From assembly GCA_015472025.1 (NCBI GenBank), contig BNHL01000001.1, positions 5,382,001-5,446,000 of the forward strand: 64,000 nt of DNA. The letters are read 5' to 3'. Of the stretch, positions 17,442 to 24,872 are shown piece by piece. Positions within the stretch are counted from its first letter, which is position 1. Each line of letters begins with the position of its first letter. Source of the DNA: Cytophagales bacterium WSM2-2 (GTDB lineage: Bacteria > Bacteroidota > Bacteroidia > Cytophagales > Cyclobacteriaceae). The position numbers and the translations under genes are program-made. The notes beneath the pieces were generated by a model. That model saw only the letters and a program-made list of their open reading frames with translations, made no database searches and was not told where the DNA came from.

Positions 17442-18224
17442 ATGATTACCGCAAGCAAATCCGATAAAATGCTACTCGCATTAAAGGACTATAAGAAAAG
17501 ATACCTGACAAAGAATATCGCAGACCTGGACGAGTCCGGTACCAGGATCATGATTAACAATTTCCTGACTTCCATTCTTGGCTATCTCGAGCTGGAGGAA
17601 ATAAAGACTGAATACATGATCAAAGGAACATATGCAGACTATATCGTACAAATCGGTGGCAAGCGGCACTTCTTGGTTGAGGTCAAAGCATTTTCAATTG
17701 ATCTGTCAGACAAGCACCTGAGGCAGGCCGTTAATTACGGAGCCAATGAAGGAATTGAATGGGCCATCTTAACTAATGGCAGGCAATTTCAACTTTACAA
17801 GATCATTTTTGAAAAACCGATTGGCGAAAAACTGGTTTTTGAAATTGATTTTGAGTCAGAAGAGTTCAGCGCTAAAGATGCTTTAGAACAATTGGTTTAC
17901 TTACATAAGGAAGCAGTTATAAAAAAGAGCCTGGCCGATCTATGGTCAAGACATTCAGCACTCGATCCACTGAACATCGCAGGCCTTCTCTTTTCACCCC
18001 AGGTAGTTGCATTCTTAAAGAAGGAGCTGAAGAGCAAGTACGACTCGAAGTTCGAGGATGACGAGATCATTGAGTCGTTAAACGAAGTTGTCTGTGGGGA
18101 AATCCCGATGGAAAAGCTTAAAATCCCAAGATTCAAGTCAACAAAGAAGAAGGCGAAAAAGGTAAGCGAAAAACCGGCTGAGATATCAGAGACAACTGTG
18201 GAAGAAACTTCGGCACAAGCGTAA
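17442..18224 (+). CDS. Stand-alone type I restriction R-subunit N-terminal-like protein (PD-(D/E)XK nuclease fold)
   Basis: 260 aa. Residues 30-130 resemble the HSDR_N nuclease domain. A leading helix is followed by LEEIKTEYMI, then YADYIVQIGGKRHFLVEVKA with Asp66, Glu80 and Lys82 as the PD-(D/E)XK catalytic set, and a later QAVNYGANEG with the Gln typical of type I enzymes. The C-terminal 130 residues are charged and helical, ending in a Lys-rich and then Glu/Thr-rich tail. There is no helicase domain and no methylase or specificity gene nearby, so this is not a complete type I system. Bacteroidota carry many such orphans; their role is unproven. It sits about 110 nt before the DUF262-HEPN pair. 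Confidence 0.82.
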   Translation: MITASKSDKMLLALKDYKKRYLTKNIADLDESGTRIMINNFLTSILGYLELEEIKTEYMIKGTYADYIVQIGGKRHFLVEVKAFSIDLSDKHLRQAVNYGANEGIEWAILTNGRQFQLYKIIFEKPIGEKLVFEIDFESEEFSAKDALEQLVYLHKEAVIKKSLADLWSRHSALDPLNIAGLLFSPQVVAFLKKELKSKYDSKFEDDEIIESLNEVVCGEIPMEKLKIPRFKSTKKKAKKVSEKPAEISETTVEETSAQA

Positions 18225-18336
18225 GAATAAGCGCAACTTAGTGCATAGATTCTTTAATTTTAGAGGAATACATGCAATGGCAATGCTTATGTCCTAATGT
18301 TAAGTGCAATTACAAAGTAGAAAAGACAACAAAAAA

Positions 18337-19497
18337 ATGGATATAAACGAAGATTGGTTCGAAGATTTTACTGGTGAAGACGAAGAGTATTTTTTTAGAG
18401 AATACGAAGTGACATCTTCTCCAAACGACTTTAACATAAAGACGCTGTTTGATTTTATTGAGTCAGGTGTAGTAAAAATACCAGCATTTCAGAGAAATTT
18501 TGTTTGGGATATCAAAAGATCTTCCAAGCTAATTGAGTCGCTAATCATTGGATTGCCAATCCCGCAGATATTCCTATACGAAGAATCCAAAAATTCTTTT
18601 TTAGTCATTGATGGTCAGCAAAGATTAATGTCAATTTACTACTTCATAAAAAGGAGATTCCCTAAAAAGGAAAAAAGAATTGAATTAAGACGAGTGTTTG
18701 ATACAGAAGGGAGAATACCAGACGAGGTTTTATTCGACAATGACTATTTCACTGACTTTAATTTAATGCTAGCAGGTCAATTACCAGACCGACCCAACAA
18801 ATTGAGTAAGTTGAACTACTCGACTTTAGGCGACAATAAAACGTCATTCGATTTAAGGACAATAAGAAATGTAATTATTAAGCAGAACTTACCTGAGGGA
18901 GATGACAGTGCAATGTTTGAAATATTCAATAGACTTAACACCGGTGGAGTAAACTTAAAACCTCAGGAGATAAGGACCAGTATGTATCATTCTCCATTTT
19001 ATCAAATGTTATATAGGATTAATCTAAATGACAACTGGAGAAAAATGATTAATAGGTCTGAAGCAGATTTAAACATGGGGGATATTGAAATTCTTCTGAG
19101 AGGATTTGCAATGCTAATAGAGAGCGAGAATTACAAACCATCAATGACAAAGTTCTTGAACAATTTCTCTAAGAATGCCAGAAGTATGAAGGCTGATTCA
19201 ATCGAGTATCTTGAGAATCTTTTTAATGAGTTTTGTAAAATTTCAATACGATTCGGCGAAGAAGCATTCATTTCCAAGAGTAACAAAGTTAACATATCAA
19301 TATTTGAATCAATATTTTGTGCGATGTGCAAGACTGCATCTGAAGAAAAAAGTCTTGATATTAAGATCCCAGAAACACCCAAGGTGTTTGCCCTCAAAGA
19401 AAATCCTGAATTTACGAAAGCAATTCAGCGTGACACAGCCAGTAAGAAGAATGTAGATTTAAGACTTGAACTTGCCAACAGAGTACTTTTCAATTAA
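18337..19497 (+). CDS. DUF262 (GmrS/ParB-like) domain protein
   Basis: 386 aa. The N-terminal half is a DUF262 domain: IPAFQRNFVW at residues 48-57, IGLPIPQIFLYE near 71-82, IDGQQR at 91-96, and FEIFNRLNTGGVNL with the following PQEIR near 195. In GmrSD and SspE-type defence proteins this fold binds or hydrolyses nucleotides and controls a DUF1524 nuclease. Here no DUF1524 (HNH) domain is present; the rest is a helical domain of unknown type. The ATG at 18337 is preferred to a GTG at 18304, because the extra residues are low complexity. The HEPN gene begins 5 nt after the stop, so the two probably act together. The region is AT-rich relative to the permeases, suggesting transfer. Confidence 0.88.
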   Translation: MDINEDWFEDFTGEDEEYFFREYEVTSSPNDFNIKTLFDFIESGVVKIPAFQRNFVWDIKRSSKLIESLIIGLPIPQIFLYEESKNSFLVIDGQQRLMSIYYFIKRRFPKKEKRIELRRVFDTEGRIPDEVLFDNDYFTDFNLMLAGQLPDRPNKLSKLNYSTLGDNKTSFDLRTIRNVIIKQNLPEGDDSAMFEIFNRLNTGGVNLKPQEIRTSMYHSPFYQMLYRINLNDNWRKMINRSEADLNMGDIEILLRGFAMLIESENYKPSMTKFLNNFSKNARSMKADSIEYLENLFNEFCKISIRFGEEAFISKSNKVNISIFESIFCAMCKTASEEKSLDIKIPETPKVFALKENPEFTKAIQRDTASKKNVDLRLELANRVLFN

Positions 19498-19502
19498 ATC
19501 AA

Positions 19503-20021
19503 ATGACAACAGTTGTAGACAAACTCTTTGTAGAGCATGGCGAATTGATTAAATATCTAGAAGAAAAAAAAGAGATATCGATGAAAGTGTTTGTCGAAGA
19601 AAATTTTAAGAAGAATATCTTATTGTGTATCGCTAGTCTTTTTGAATATCGTATTACCAGCATATTGACAAATTTCGTTGATCGAATTGGAAACAAATCT
19701 ATTAAGTTGAACAATTTTGTGTACAGTGGAGCGATAAGTAGAAAATACCATACTTTATTCGAATGGGAAACTCCTAACGCTAATAAATTCTTTGCTTTTT
19801 TTGGAGATGAATTTAAAGTCGACATGAAGCAAAAGGTGAAGACAAGTGAGGAGTTAGATAAATCAATTAAAGCGTTTCTGCAGTTGGGGCAGCAAAGAAA
19901 CTTATTAGTGCATCAAAATTTTGGAGAACAATTTATCGAAAAAACTGCAGACGAACTTTACAAAGAATATAAGACTGCTGACAATTTTATCAAGTTTATC
20001 GAAGAAGAAATCAATAAATAA
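19503..20021 (+). CDS. HEPN-domain protein, probable RNase partner of the DUF262 protein
   Basis: 172 aa, all-helical prediction. Residues 131-138 read QRNLLVHQ, giving the HEPN ribonuclease motif R-N-x3-H with Arg132, Asn133 and His137. The N-terminal helices (ELIKYLEEKKEISMKVF, then LLCIASLFEYRITSILTNF) fit HEPN families that resemble the MAE_28990/MAE_18760 group. HEPN proteins are known RNA-cleaving effectors in toxin-antitoxin and abortive-infection systems. The gene begins 5 nt after the DUF262 stop and shares its AT-rich composition. A DUF262 sensor or controller with a HEPN effector is the simplest reading. It could also be a non-catalytic HEPN. No methylase or antitoxin is adjacent. 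Confidence 0.8.
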   Translation: MTTVVDKLFVEHGELIKYLEEKKEISMKVFVEENFKKNILLCIASLFEYRITSILTNFVDRIGNKSIKLNNFVYSGAISRKYHTLFEWETPNANKFFAFFGDEFKVDMKQKVKTSEELDKSIKAFLQLGQQRNLLVHQNFGEQFIEKTADELYKEYKTADNFIKFIEEEINK

Positions 20022-20161
20022 TCGTGATCGCAAATCCGCCCTTGCCGCTCCCCCTTTGACGGTGTTCTTCACGGTCAAATTTTAAAAGAATAAGACTTCC
20101 TTTATTTATTGAAAAGGCATTATAAAAATAATATGGCGATCTTTATTAAGACAGAACTACT

Positions 20162-20366
20162 CAAACTAGCGCAAGTCTTCTCCATGCGCGAGGAATAGCG
20201 CGAGACTTGTGCGGCATTAGTAGCTCGCTTTTTAATCCTACCCGTTATTTGGAATTTACTTCGTAATAAATTACAGGATGGATAAAGTTTGATTGAATTA
20301 AGCTATGCTTGAGTCGCGCAAGTCAGCCATCACACCATGCACGCGCACAAGACTTGCGCTAGTTTG
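20162..20366. repeat. REP/RAYT-derived MITE-like element, full copy
   Basis: CAAACTAGCGCAAGTCTT (20162-20179) and AAGACTTGCGCTAGTTTG (20349-20366) are perfect 18-bp terminal inverted repeats. Each end also folds as a REP hairpin: GCGCAAGTCT with AGACTTGTGC on the left, GCGCAAGTC with GACTTGCGC on the right. The middle is shared with copies at 21468, 21677, 23129 and 23931. It has no coding capacity. The stretch 20022-20161 before it holds a smaller CGCCCTTG/GGTGTTCTTCACGG hairpin fragment and no gene. Confidence 0.85.
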
Positions 20367-20374
20367 GGGTACTA

Positions 20375-20466
20375 CCGCCAACAAAATGTGTAATCCATGG
20401 CGGCCGATGAGGACATTTTTTTATTTTTGATCAACGCCACGGCTTATACATTTTGTTGGCGGCAAG
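20375..20466. other. attC-like recombination-site hairpin upstream of the DUF2750 gene
   Basis: CCGCCAACAAAATGTGTAA (20375-20393) pairs with TTATACATTTTGTTGGCGG (20444-20462), 18 of 19 positions. Inside it a second pair, CCATGGCG with CGCCACGG, is separated from the outer stem by unpaired bases. This two-tier stem ending in GTTGGCGGC resembles integron attC sites, although the core is not the classical GTTRRRY. The DUF2750 start follows 12 nt later. Another left arm of the same kind follows that gene at 20945-20972. Confidence 0.5.
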
Positions 20467-20478
20467 CTTTACAGGACA

Positions 20479-20940
20479 ATGTTACAGAACTCAATTATAG
20501 TTAAACAAAGACACGAACGCTTTTTAAAGAAAGTGTGTGAGACCGCGGTTGTTTGGGGACTAGAAAGCAGTGAAGGATTTGCTACTTCAAGCTCTAATGG
20601 CTACGAGGACAGCGAAGGTGAGCCTGTTGGACTAATATGTTTTTGGTCTGAGAGAGCACTTGCCAAATCATGTATGAAAGACGACTGGTCAGATTATAAA
20701 CTTGTAGAAGTTTCACTTGGGGACTTTATTGAAAATTGGTGTGTGGGTATGTCTGGCGATGACTTAATGGTTGGGACAAACTTTGACAGTAACATGTTTG
20801 GATTCGAAGCTGACCCTCTAGACGTAATTATTGAGTTGAGTAAGGAGCTTAACAATCAAGGAAAAGGAATTGAACTTCAAAAGTATAAACTACTGGACGA
20901 TTTAGTAAATGAGATTATTAATATTAAGAGTGCTAAGTAA
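20479..20940 (+). CDS. DUF2750 domain protein
   Basis: 153 aa cytoplasmic protein. The central region (residues 8-130) matches what I recall of DUF2750: RFLKKVCETAVVWGLESSEG, FATSSSN, GLICFWSERALAKSC, then SLGDFIENWCVGM. Family members are small stand-alone proteins of unknown function, often found in accessory regions beside immunity-like genes. The ATG is 12 nt after the GTTGGCG core of the attC-like hairpin. The stop is followed almost directly by another site half (GCCAACAAAGTGCATGATC and on). It is thus packaged like a cassette, with no promoter of its own visible. Confidence 0.85.
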   Translation: MLQNSIIVKQRHERFLKKVCETAVVWGLESSEGFATSSSNGYEDSEGEPVGLICFWSERALAKSCMKDDWSDYKLVEVSLGDFIENWCVGMSGDDLMVGTNFDSNMFGFEADPLDVIIELSKELNNQGKGIELQKYKLLDDLVNEIINIKSAK

Positions 20941-21068
20941 AGCCAGCTGCCAACAAAGTGCATGATCAATGGCGGAGTTAAGAGTAAATTCGTAGTTTAG
21001 TTTTTCAAAATACGTTTGGTGTCGTGCGACAGACGCGCTCGTTGTAGGTAATGCCGCTGGAAAGAGTA

Positions 21069-21404
21069 ATGATTAATCAATTCAACTTTAGTGGAATTCA
21101 AATTAAGAATAGTGACAACGAGACCATTGACCGAGCTCTGGACAGACGAAGGGCCGGTTGATGCTAAGAGAGGACGTAAACTGACATTAACGACATAAAG
21201 ATAATTTTGACAGATGCCGTTTTTGTAGTGGCTGAAGTAGGACAAAAATTGAATTGGATAAGGCAGGACAACGTCTTCGATTTTTGGAAAACAGACTTAC
21301 AAAAGCATTTGTGGGACACTGGTGACAAACTTTACCTGGACAAGGCTTCTGACGGCTACGCATATTTGGCGACAGAGTGGGTTGACAACGCTAACAGGAA
21401 ATAG
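21069..21404 (+). pseudogene. Broken small hypothetical gene with internal stops or frameshifts
   Basis: An ATG at 21069 opens a plausible coding stretch (MINQFNFSGIQIKNSDNETI and on) that stops at a TGA after 30 codons. The same frame resumes after two more stops as TDINDIKIILTDAVFVVAEV and runs to a TAG at 21404. Between them another frame reads LMLREDVN, so two compensating indels around 21160-21175 would restore one protein of about 110 aa. I recognise no family; it is acidic and cytoplasmic, like many small immunity-type genes. A GTTGTAGG core lies at 21041-21048. The C-terminal part alone could begin at TTG 21207. Confidence 0.5.
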
Positions 21405-21467
21405 TTTTGTTAGAGAAGTTTCATTGAATGTGGCACTACCCACAACACCGCATATGCATCATTGCCT

Positions 21468-21676
21468 AAAACTAGGGCAAGTCTTCCACCTACGCGAGGA
21501 AATGGCGCGAGAGTTGTGCGGCATTAGTAGCTCACTTTTTAATGCTACCCGCTATTTCGAATTTACTTCGCAGTAGATTACAGGATGGATAAGGTTTGAT
21601 TGAATTAAGCTATGCTTGAGTCGCGCAAAGTCAGCCATCACACCATGCACGTGCACAAGACTGGGGCTAGCTTGAG
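21468..21676. repeat. REP/RAYT-derived element, diverged copy
   Basis: AAACTAGGGCAAGTCTT at 21468-21484 starts a copy of the 20162-20366 element, with the same internal order (GCGGCATTAGTAGCTCAC, TAATGCTACCCGCTATTTC, GATTGAATTAAGCTATGC). It ends near 21676 in a degraded right end (GACTGGGGCTAGCTTGAG). A further copy abuts it directly. Confidence 0.75.
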
Positions 21677-21946
21677 ACCTGTGCGGCATTAGTAGTCACT
21701 TTTTATGCTATCCGTTATCTCAAATTTACCTCGCAATAAATTCACAGGTTGGATAAGGCTCAACCCAACTACATTGGGATCATGAGCAACAAATACAAAT
21801 TCAATGATCCGGCTGCTGTCTACTTTATAACTTTTACGGTAGTCGATTGGATTGATCTTTTCACCAGGAATGCGTACAAAGACATTCTTGAGCCGCGCAA
21901 GTCAGCCATCACACAATGCACGCGCACAAGACTTGCGCCAGTTTGG
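21677..21946 (+). mobile_element. REP element retaining the 5' end of a RAYT transposase gene
   Basis: This copy has the same left part as the other REP elements (GTGCGGCATTAGTAG, then TTCACAGGTTGGATAAGG). Instead of the short GATTGAATTAAGC spacer it then has an ATG at 21782 and about 36 codons of a REP-associated tyrosine transposase (MSNKYKFNDPAAVYFITFTV, then VDWIDLFTRNAYKDI). At about 21890 it jumps into the standard right end (GCGCAAGTCAGCCATCAC ... GACTTGCGCCAGTTTGG). The catalytic HUH and Tyr region is missing. It reads as an internally deleted transposon, and it links the non-coding copies to their likely mobilising enzyme. Confidence 0.75.
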
Positions 21947-22543
21947 ATTGGGCTTGCCTTCGCGTTGGCAAGCTGTTTACAAGTGAATGCACAAAATACC
22001 AAACAAGACAATACTTATAAAAAGTGGTTTGTTGGGAGTACCCTTTATTTGTTAGGTAATTTTACTAAAACACACAATCCTGAGTATATACAATTAAATG
22101 CTGGCTATAGGATAACCCCTAACGATGTTGTTCATTTTAGGTTTAAAAGATCCGTTTATGATTGGCCTTTGGGCACACCTTGGGGGAAAATATTTGATGG
22201 GACGGAAGACGCCTATCCAGGACATGCACGCATACTTGCACCTACATTAGGATACCAGCGATTTTGGTGGAAAGGAGTCTATACATCCGTTTATGCATTA
22301 AATGCTTTTGAAAAATATATGGATGAGAATAATAAAAAGATTGGAAATGGATACACGTTATATCTGGACTTCTATTTGGGTTACCAGTTTAAGTTCTTTA
22401 AAGACCGCTTCTTTTTTGAACCAGCAATTGGAATTAGTTATTGGCCTGTAAGAACCAATGTTCCTGAATCTTTTAAAGCAATAGAACAAAAATGGCCTAA
22501 CTACTTTATTCAACCTGGGTTTGATTTTGGATTTAAGTTTTAA
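21782..22543 (+). CDS. Chimeric ORF: RAYT fragment and REP end fused in frame to an outer-membrane-type protein
   Basis: One open frame of 253 codons. Residues 1-36 are the RAYT N-terminus. Residues 37-55 are translated REP right end (EPRKSAITQCTRTRLAPVW). From residue 56 the sequence is a normal signal-peptide core and cleavage region (IGLAFALASCLQVNAQ), followed by an aromatic-rich protein of about 180 aa with alternating strands, ending FDFGFKF like a small outer-membrane beta-barrel. The barrel gene seems to have lost its own start and the first residues of its signal when the element landed. No ATG, GTG or TTG lies in frame between the REP part and the signal core. It may be expressed only as the fusion, or be dead. 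The DUF6326 gene starts 20 nt after. Confidence 0.6.
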   Translation: MSNKYKFNDPAAVYFITFTVVDWIDLFTRNAYKDILEPRKSAITQCTRTRLAPVWIGLAFALASCLQVNAQNTKQDNTYKKWFVGSTLYLLGNFTKTHNPEYIQLNAGYRITPNDVVHFRFKRSVYDWPLGTPWGKIFDGTEDAYPGHARILAPTLGYQRFWWKGVYTSVYALNAFEKYMDENNKKIGNGYTLYLDFYLGYQFKFFKDRFFFEPAIGISYWPVRTNVPESFKAIEQKWPNYFIQPGFDFGFKF

Positions 22544-22563
22544 AAACATTAGAAAAAAAAATT

Positions 22564-22995
22564 ATGAACACACAAAAAACACCACAAAATACACTGGAAG
22601 ATATCACAGTGAGTATTAAACTGAAGCTAGCTACACTATGGGCTAGTTTTATGTTTCTTTATATCTATGTTGATTATTTCCACTTATATATGCCAGGCTC
22701 CTTAAAAGATATTTTGGCAGGAAAAGTATTTGTATTTGACATTTCATATGTGTTTTTACTGATAGCAATGATTTTTGTAGCCATTCCAACTCTTATGATT
22801 TTCCTTTCTGTTGTCCTGCCGGCTAAAGTAAATCGTTGGACAAACATAATCGTGGCTACGGTATTTATTCCTTATATGTTGTTTAATTTGGCAGGAGAGG
22901 CTTGGGTGCATATGTATTTTGCTGCAGCTTTAGAAGTTGTTCTTCTTTGTCTAATTATCCGTTATGCGTGGAAATGGCCTCGTATTGAAACATGA
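22564..22995 (+). CDS. DUF6326 family small membrane protein
   Basis: 143 aa with four hydrophobic helices, about residues 24-41, 57-83, 92-112 and 115-136. The segments LWASFMFLYIYVDYFHLYMP and NLAGEAWVHMYF match what I recall of the DUF6326 family, small inner-membrane proteins of unknown role. The downstream sequence (23040-23075) holds a site half, GCCACCAACAATGTG with GGCGGGG, like the one after the DUF2750 gene, and then runs into a REP copy. Confidence 0.82.
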   Translation: MNTQKTPQNTLEDITVSIKLKLATLWASFMFLYIYVDYFHLYMPGSLKDILAGKVFVFDISYVFLLIAMIFVAIPTLMIFLSVVLPAKVNRWTNIIVATVFIPYMLFNLAGEAWVHMYFAAALEVVLLCLIIRYAWKWPRIET

Positions 22996-23128
22996 AAAAC
23001 CTAACAAAATGTCTTTAACAAATAATAGAGACATATAGAACACCAGCCACCAACAATGTGTTTGCGTCAGGCGGGGGTTCAGTGTCCTCATAAAGTTTCT
23101 CTCGCCCTTGACGGTGTTCTTCACCGCC

Positions 23129-23296
23129 AAGACTTGTGCGGCATTAGTAGTTCACTTTTTAATGCTACCCGTTATTTCGAATTTACTTCGTAATAAATTC
23201 ACAGGTTGGATAAGGTTTGATTGAATTAAGCTACGCTTGAGTCGCGCAAGTCAGCCATCACACCATGCGCGCACACAAGACTTGCGCCAGTTTGGG
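23129..23296. repeat. REP/RAYT-derived element, copy lacking the left terminal hairpin
   Basis: From AAGACTTGTGCGGC to CTTGCGCCAGTTTGGG this matches the 20162-20366 element with few changes. Just upstream (23112-23130) a different hairpin, GGTG-TTCTT-CACC inside CGCCCTTGAC...GCCAAG, replaces the usual left end. The following 105 nt, including an AAATAGGAGC/GCGCCTATTT hairpin and GCAACTCAGTTGC, recur after the 23931 copy. Confidence 0.82.
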
Positions 23297-23423
23297 TAAT
23301 TTATTAAGTCCACTATATATAGTAGAAATAGGAGCAACTGGATTGCGCCTATTTCCTAAATTTGAGAGTAAAGACGCAACTCAGTTGCACATGTACAAAT
23401 GTTAGCGGCAAGCCCAGAAAAAA

Positions 23424-23933
23424 ATGAGATACATATTCATTCTATTGGCTCTGACAATTTGCTCTTGTACAAAAGAGCATGACGACCACTTATACATCGG
23501 AGAGTTATATTTCAATGCATTTCAATTGGGCAGTTACTACAATTTAGACGACAGCACGCGGATAAAGTTTGAGTATTCGATGGACACACCAGACTTAAGC
23601 AAGGCCGACAGCTCTCAACTAAAATTCATTGCGCTTTATAAAAAAATTAAAGGCGAGGGACTGTTGTACAAGCCTTTCATTGATTTGAGGCTAAACGACT
23701 CTTCATATGTAAAGCTATACTTGGACTCTGCGGACTACGATAAAATAAAGGTTCATAAATGGCGAGATCTTTTGGACAAACAAAAAAAGGTTATCATTTG
23801 GGGACGAACAAAAGAAATAGGCAGACTGGACTTCCCACTTCTTTATTGCACAGAGCTCGTTGACGTTGAAGTAAAAGATGGACAGACATTTCCTGTGAGA
23901 CAAGGAAAATTTAAGATTAACGACTACGAATAG
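23424..23933 (+). CDS. Hypothetical lipoprotein, C-terminus ending at a REP junction
   Basis: 169 aa. Lipoprotein signal MRYIFILLALTICSC with lipobox ICSC (Cys15) predicts an outer-membrane or periplasmic lipoprotein. The mature part is acidic, with no motif I recognise. A GTTAGCGG core lies at 23401-23408, some 16 nt before the ATG. The stop codon TAG is the first three bases of the next REP copy (TAGTTCACTTTTAATGC), so the native 3' end has probably been replaced and a few residues may be lost. Whether it functions depends on how much was removed. Confidence 0.7.
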   Translation: MRYIFILLALTICSCTKEHDDHLYIGELYFNAFQLGSYYNLDDSTRIKFEYSMDTPDLSKADSSQLKFIALYKKIKGEGLLYKPFIDLRLNDSSYVKLYLDSADYDKIKVHKWRDLLDKQKKVIIWGRTKEIGRLDFPLLYCTELVDVEVKDGQTFPVRQGKFKINDYE

Positions 23934-24078
23934 TTCACTTTTAATGCTACCCGTTATTTCGAATTTACTTCGTAATAAATTCACAGGTTGGATAAGGTTT
24001 GATTGAATTAAGCTACGCTTGAGTCGCGCAAGTCAGCCATCACACCATGCGCGCGCACAAGACTTGCGCCAGTTTGGG
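23931..24078. repeat. REP/RAYT-derived element, partial copy supplying a stop codon
   Basis: Begins at TAGTTCAC, overlapping the stop of the lipoprotein gene, and runs to CTTGCGCCAGTTTGGG. Together with 24079-24187 it repeats 23148-23402 almost base for base, up to and including the GTT core that precedes the next gene. Confidence 0.82.
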
Positions 24079-24182
24079 TAATTTATTAAGTCCACTATAT
24101 ATAGTAGAAATAGGCGCAACTGGGGTTTGCTCCTATTCCTTAAATTTGAGTGTAAAGACGCAACTCAGTTGCGCTTATACGG

Positions 24183-24872
24183 ATGTTATCTGCCGTTAAA
24201 AGACCGACAGTGAATCATATTGACAAAATAAGAACGGAAATTATAAAGGACTTCAACGAAAAGACTTTTAAAAAAGGCGACTTTGAAACTTTCTTATCGC
24301 CTTCAAAACAATTTCGTTTGGACGCAACAAACTATTGGCTCAGAGAACCAAATTGGGATTTGACTAAGGTAGAAATTTACGACCAGGAATTAAACGAAAA
24401 AATATTCGACTTCTTTGTAAATGAAAGTCGTTTTTTTCATGGCTGGGTGACCGCAAATAAAATTGACTTTTTAATTTGTGCCGAGGATATTTTTGGAGGA
24501 CAAACTGTTGTTGATTTGACGAATCGAAAAATGGCTGGTTACTCTCCAAATGAAGACGGTTTTATTTGGACCGACTTTCATTTATCACCAGACAGCAAGA
24601 CTCTTGCGACAATTGGTTGCTATTGGGCTTGTCCTTATGTTATCAAATTGTTCGATTTTTCAGACCCGTTAAATTTACCTTTAGCAGAAATAAGGGAAAT
24701 CGAGCTGCTCGACAATGACGAAATAATTTTAGGGTGGCTAGACAATGAGACTTTACAAATGAAAGGAGTTCAAAGAGAACGAGAGTCTGAATATTTTGAA
24801 GATGGAAGTTTTAGAATGAAAACAATAACTGAGACAAATGTTGAACGACAAATCAAAATTAACGGTACGTAA
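24183..24872 (+). CDS. Hypothetical cytoplasmic protein with a WD/beta-propeller-like segment
   Basis: 229 aa if started at ATG 24183. That ATG overlaps the GTTATC core of the preceding site, so a GTG at 24210 (V-N-H-I-D-K) is the more likely start, giving 220 aa. No signal peptide. The middle has WTDFHLSPDSKTLATIGCYW, a repeat-like phrase seen in beta-propeller proteins (SPDSKTLA), and several Trp. I cannot name a family. The TAA stop overlaps the left arm of the attC-like hairpin at 24871-25000 (TAACAGC), the typical arrangement of cassette genes. Confidence 0.68.
   Translation: MLSAVKRPTVNHIDKIRTEIIKDFNEKTFKKGDFETFLSPSKQFRLDATNYWLREPNWDLTKVEIYDQELNEKIFDFFVNESRFFHGWVTANKIDFLICAEDIFGGQTVVDLTNRKMAGYSPNEDGFIWTDFHLSPDSKTLATIGCYWACPYVIKLFDFSDPLNLPLAEIREIELLDNDEIILGWLDNETLQMKGVQRERESEYFEDGSFRMKTITETNVERQIKINGT

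Noticed and set aside
17442..18224. Type I restriction enzyme
   Set aside because: Only the N-terminal nuclease-like domain is present; no helicase, HsdM or HsdS is in the window.
18337..19497. GmrSD-type restriction enzyme
   Set aside because: The DUF262 half is clear but the DUF1524/HNH part is absent from this protein and its neighbours.
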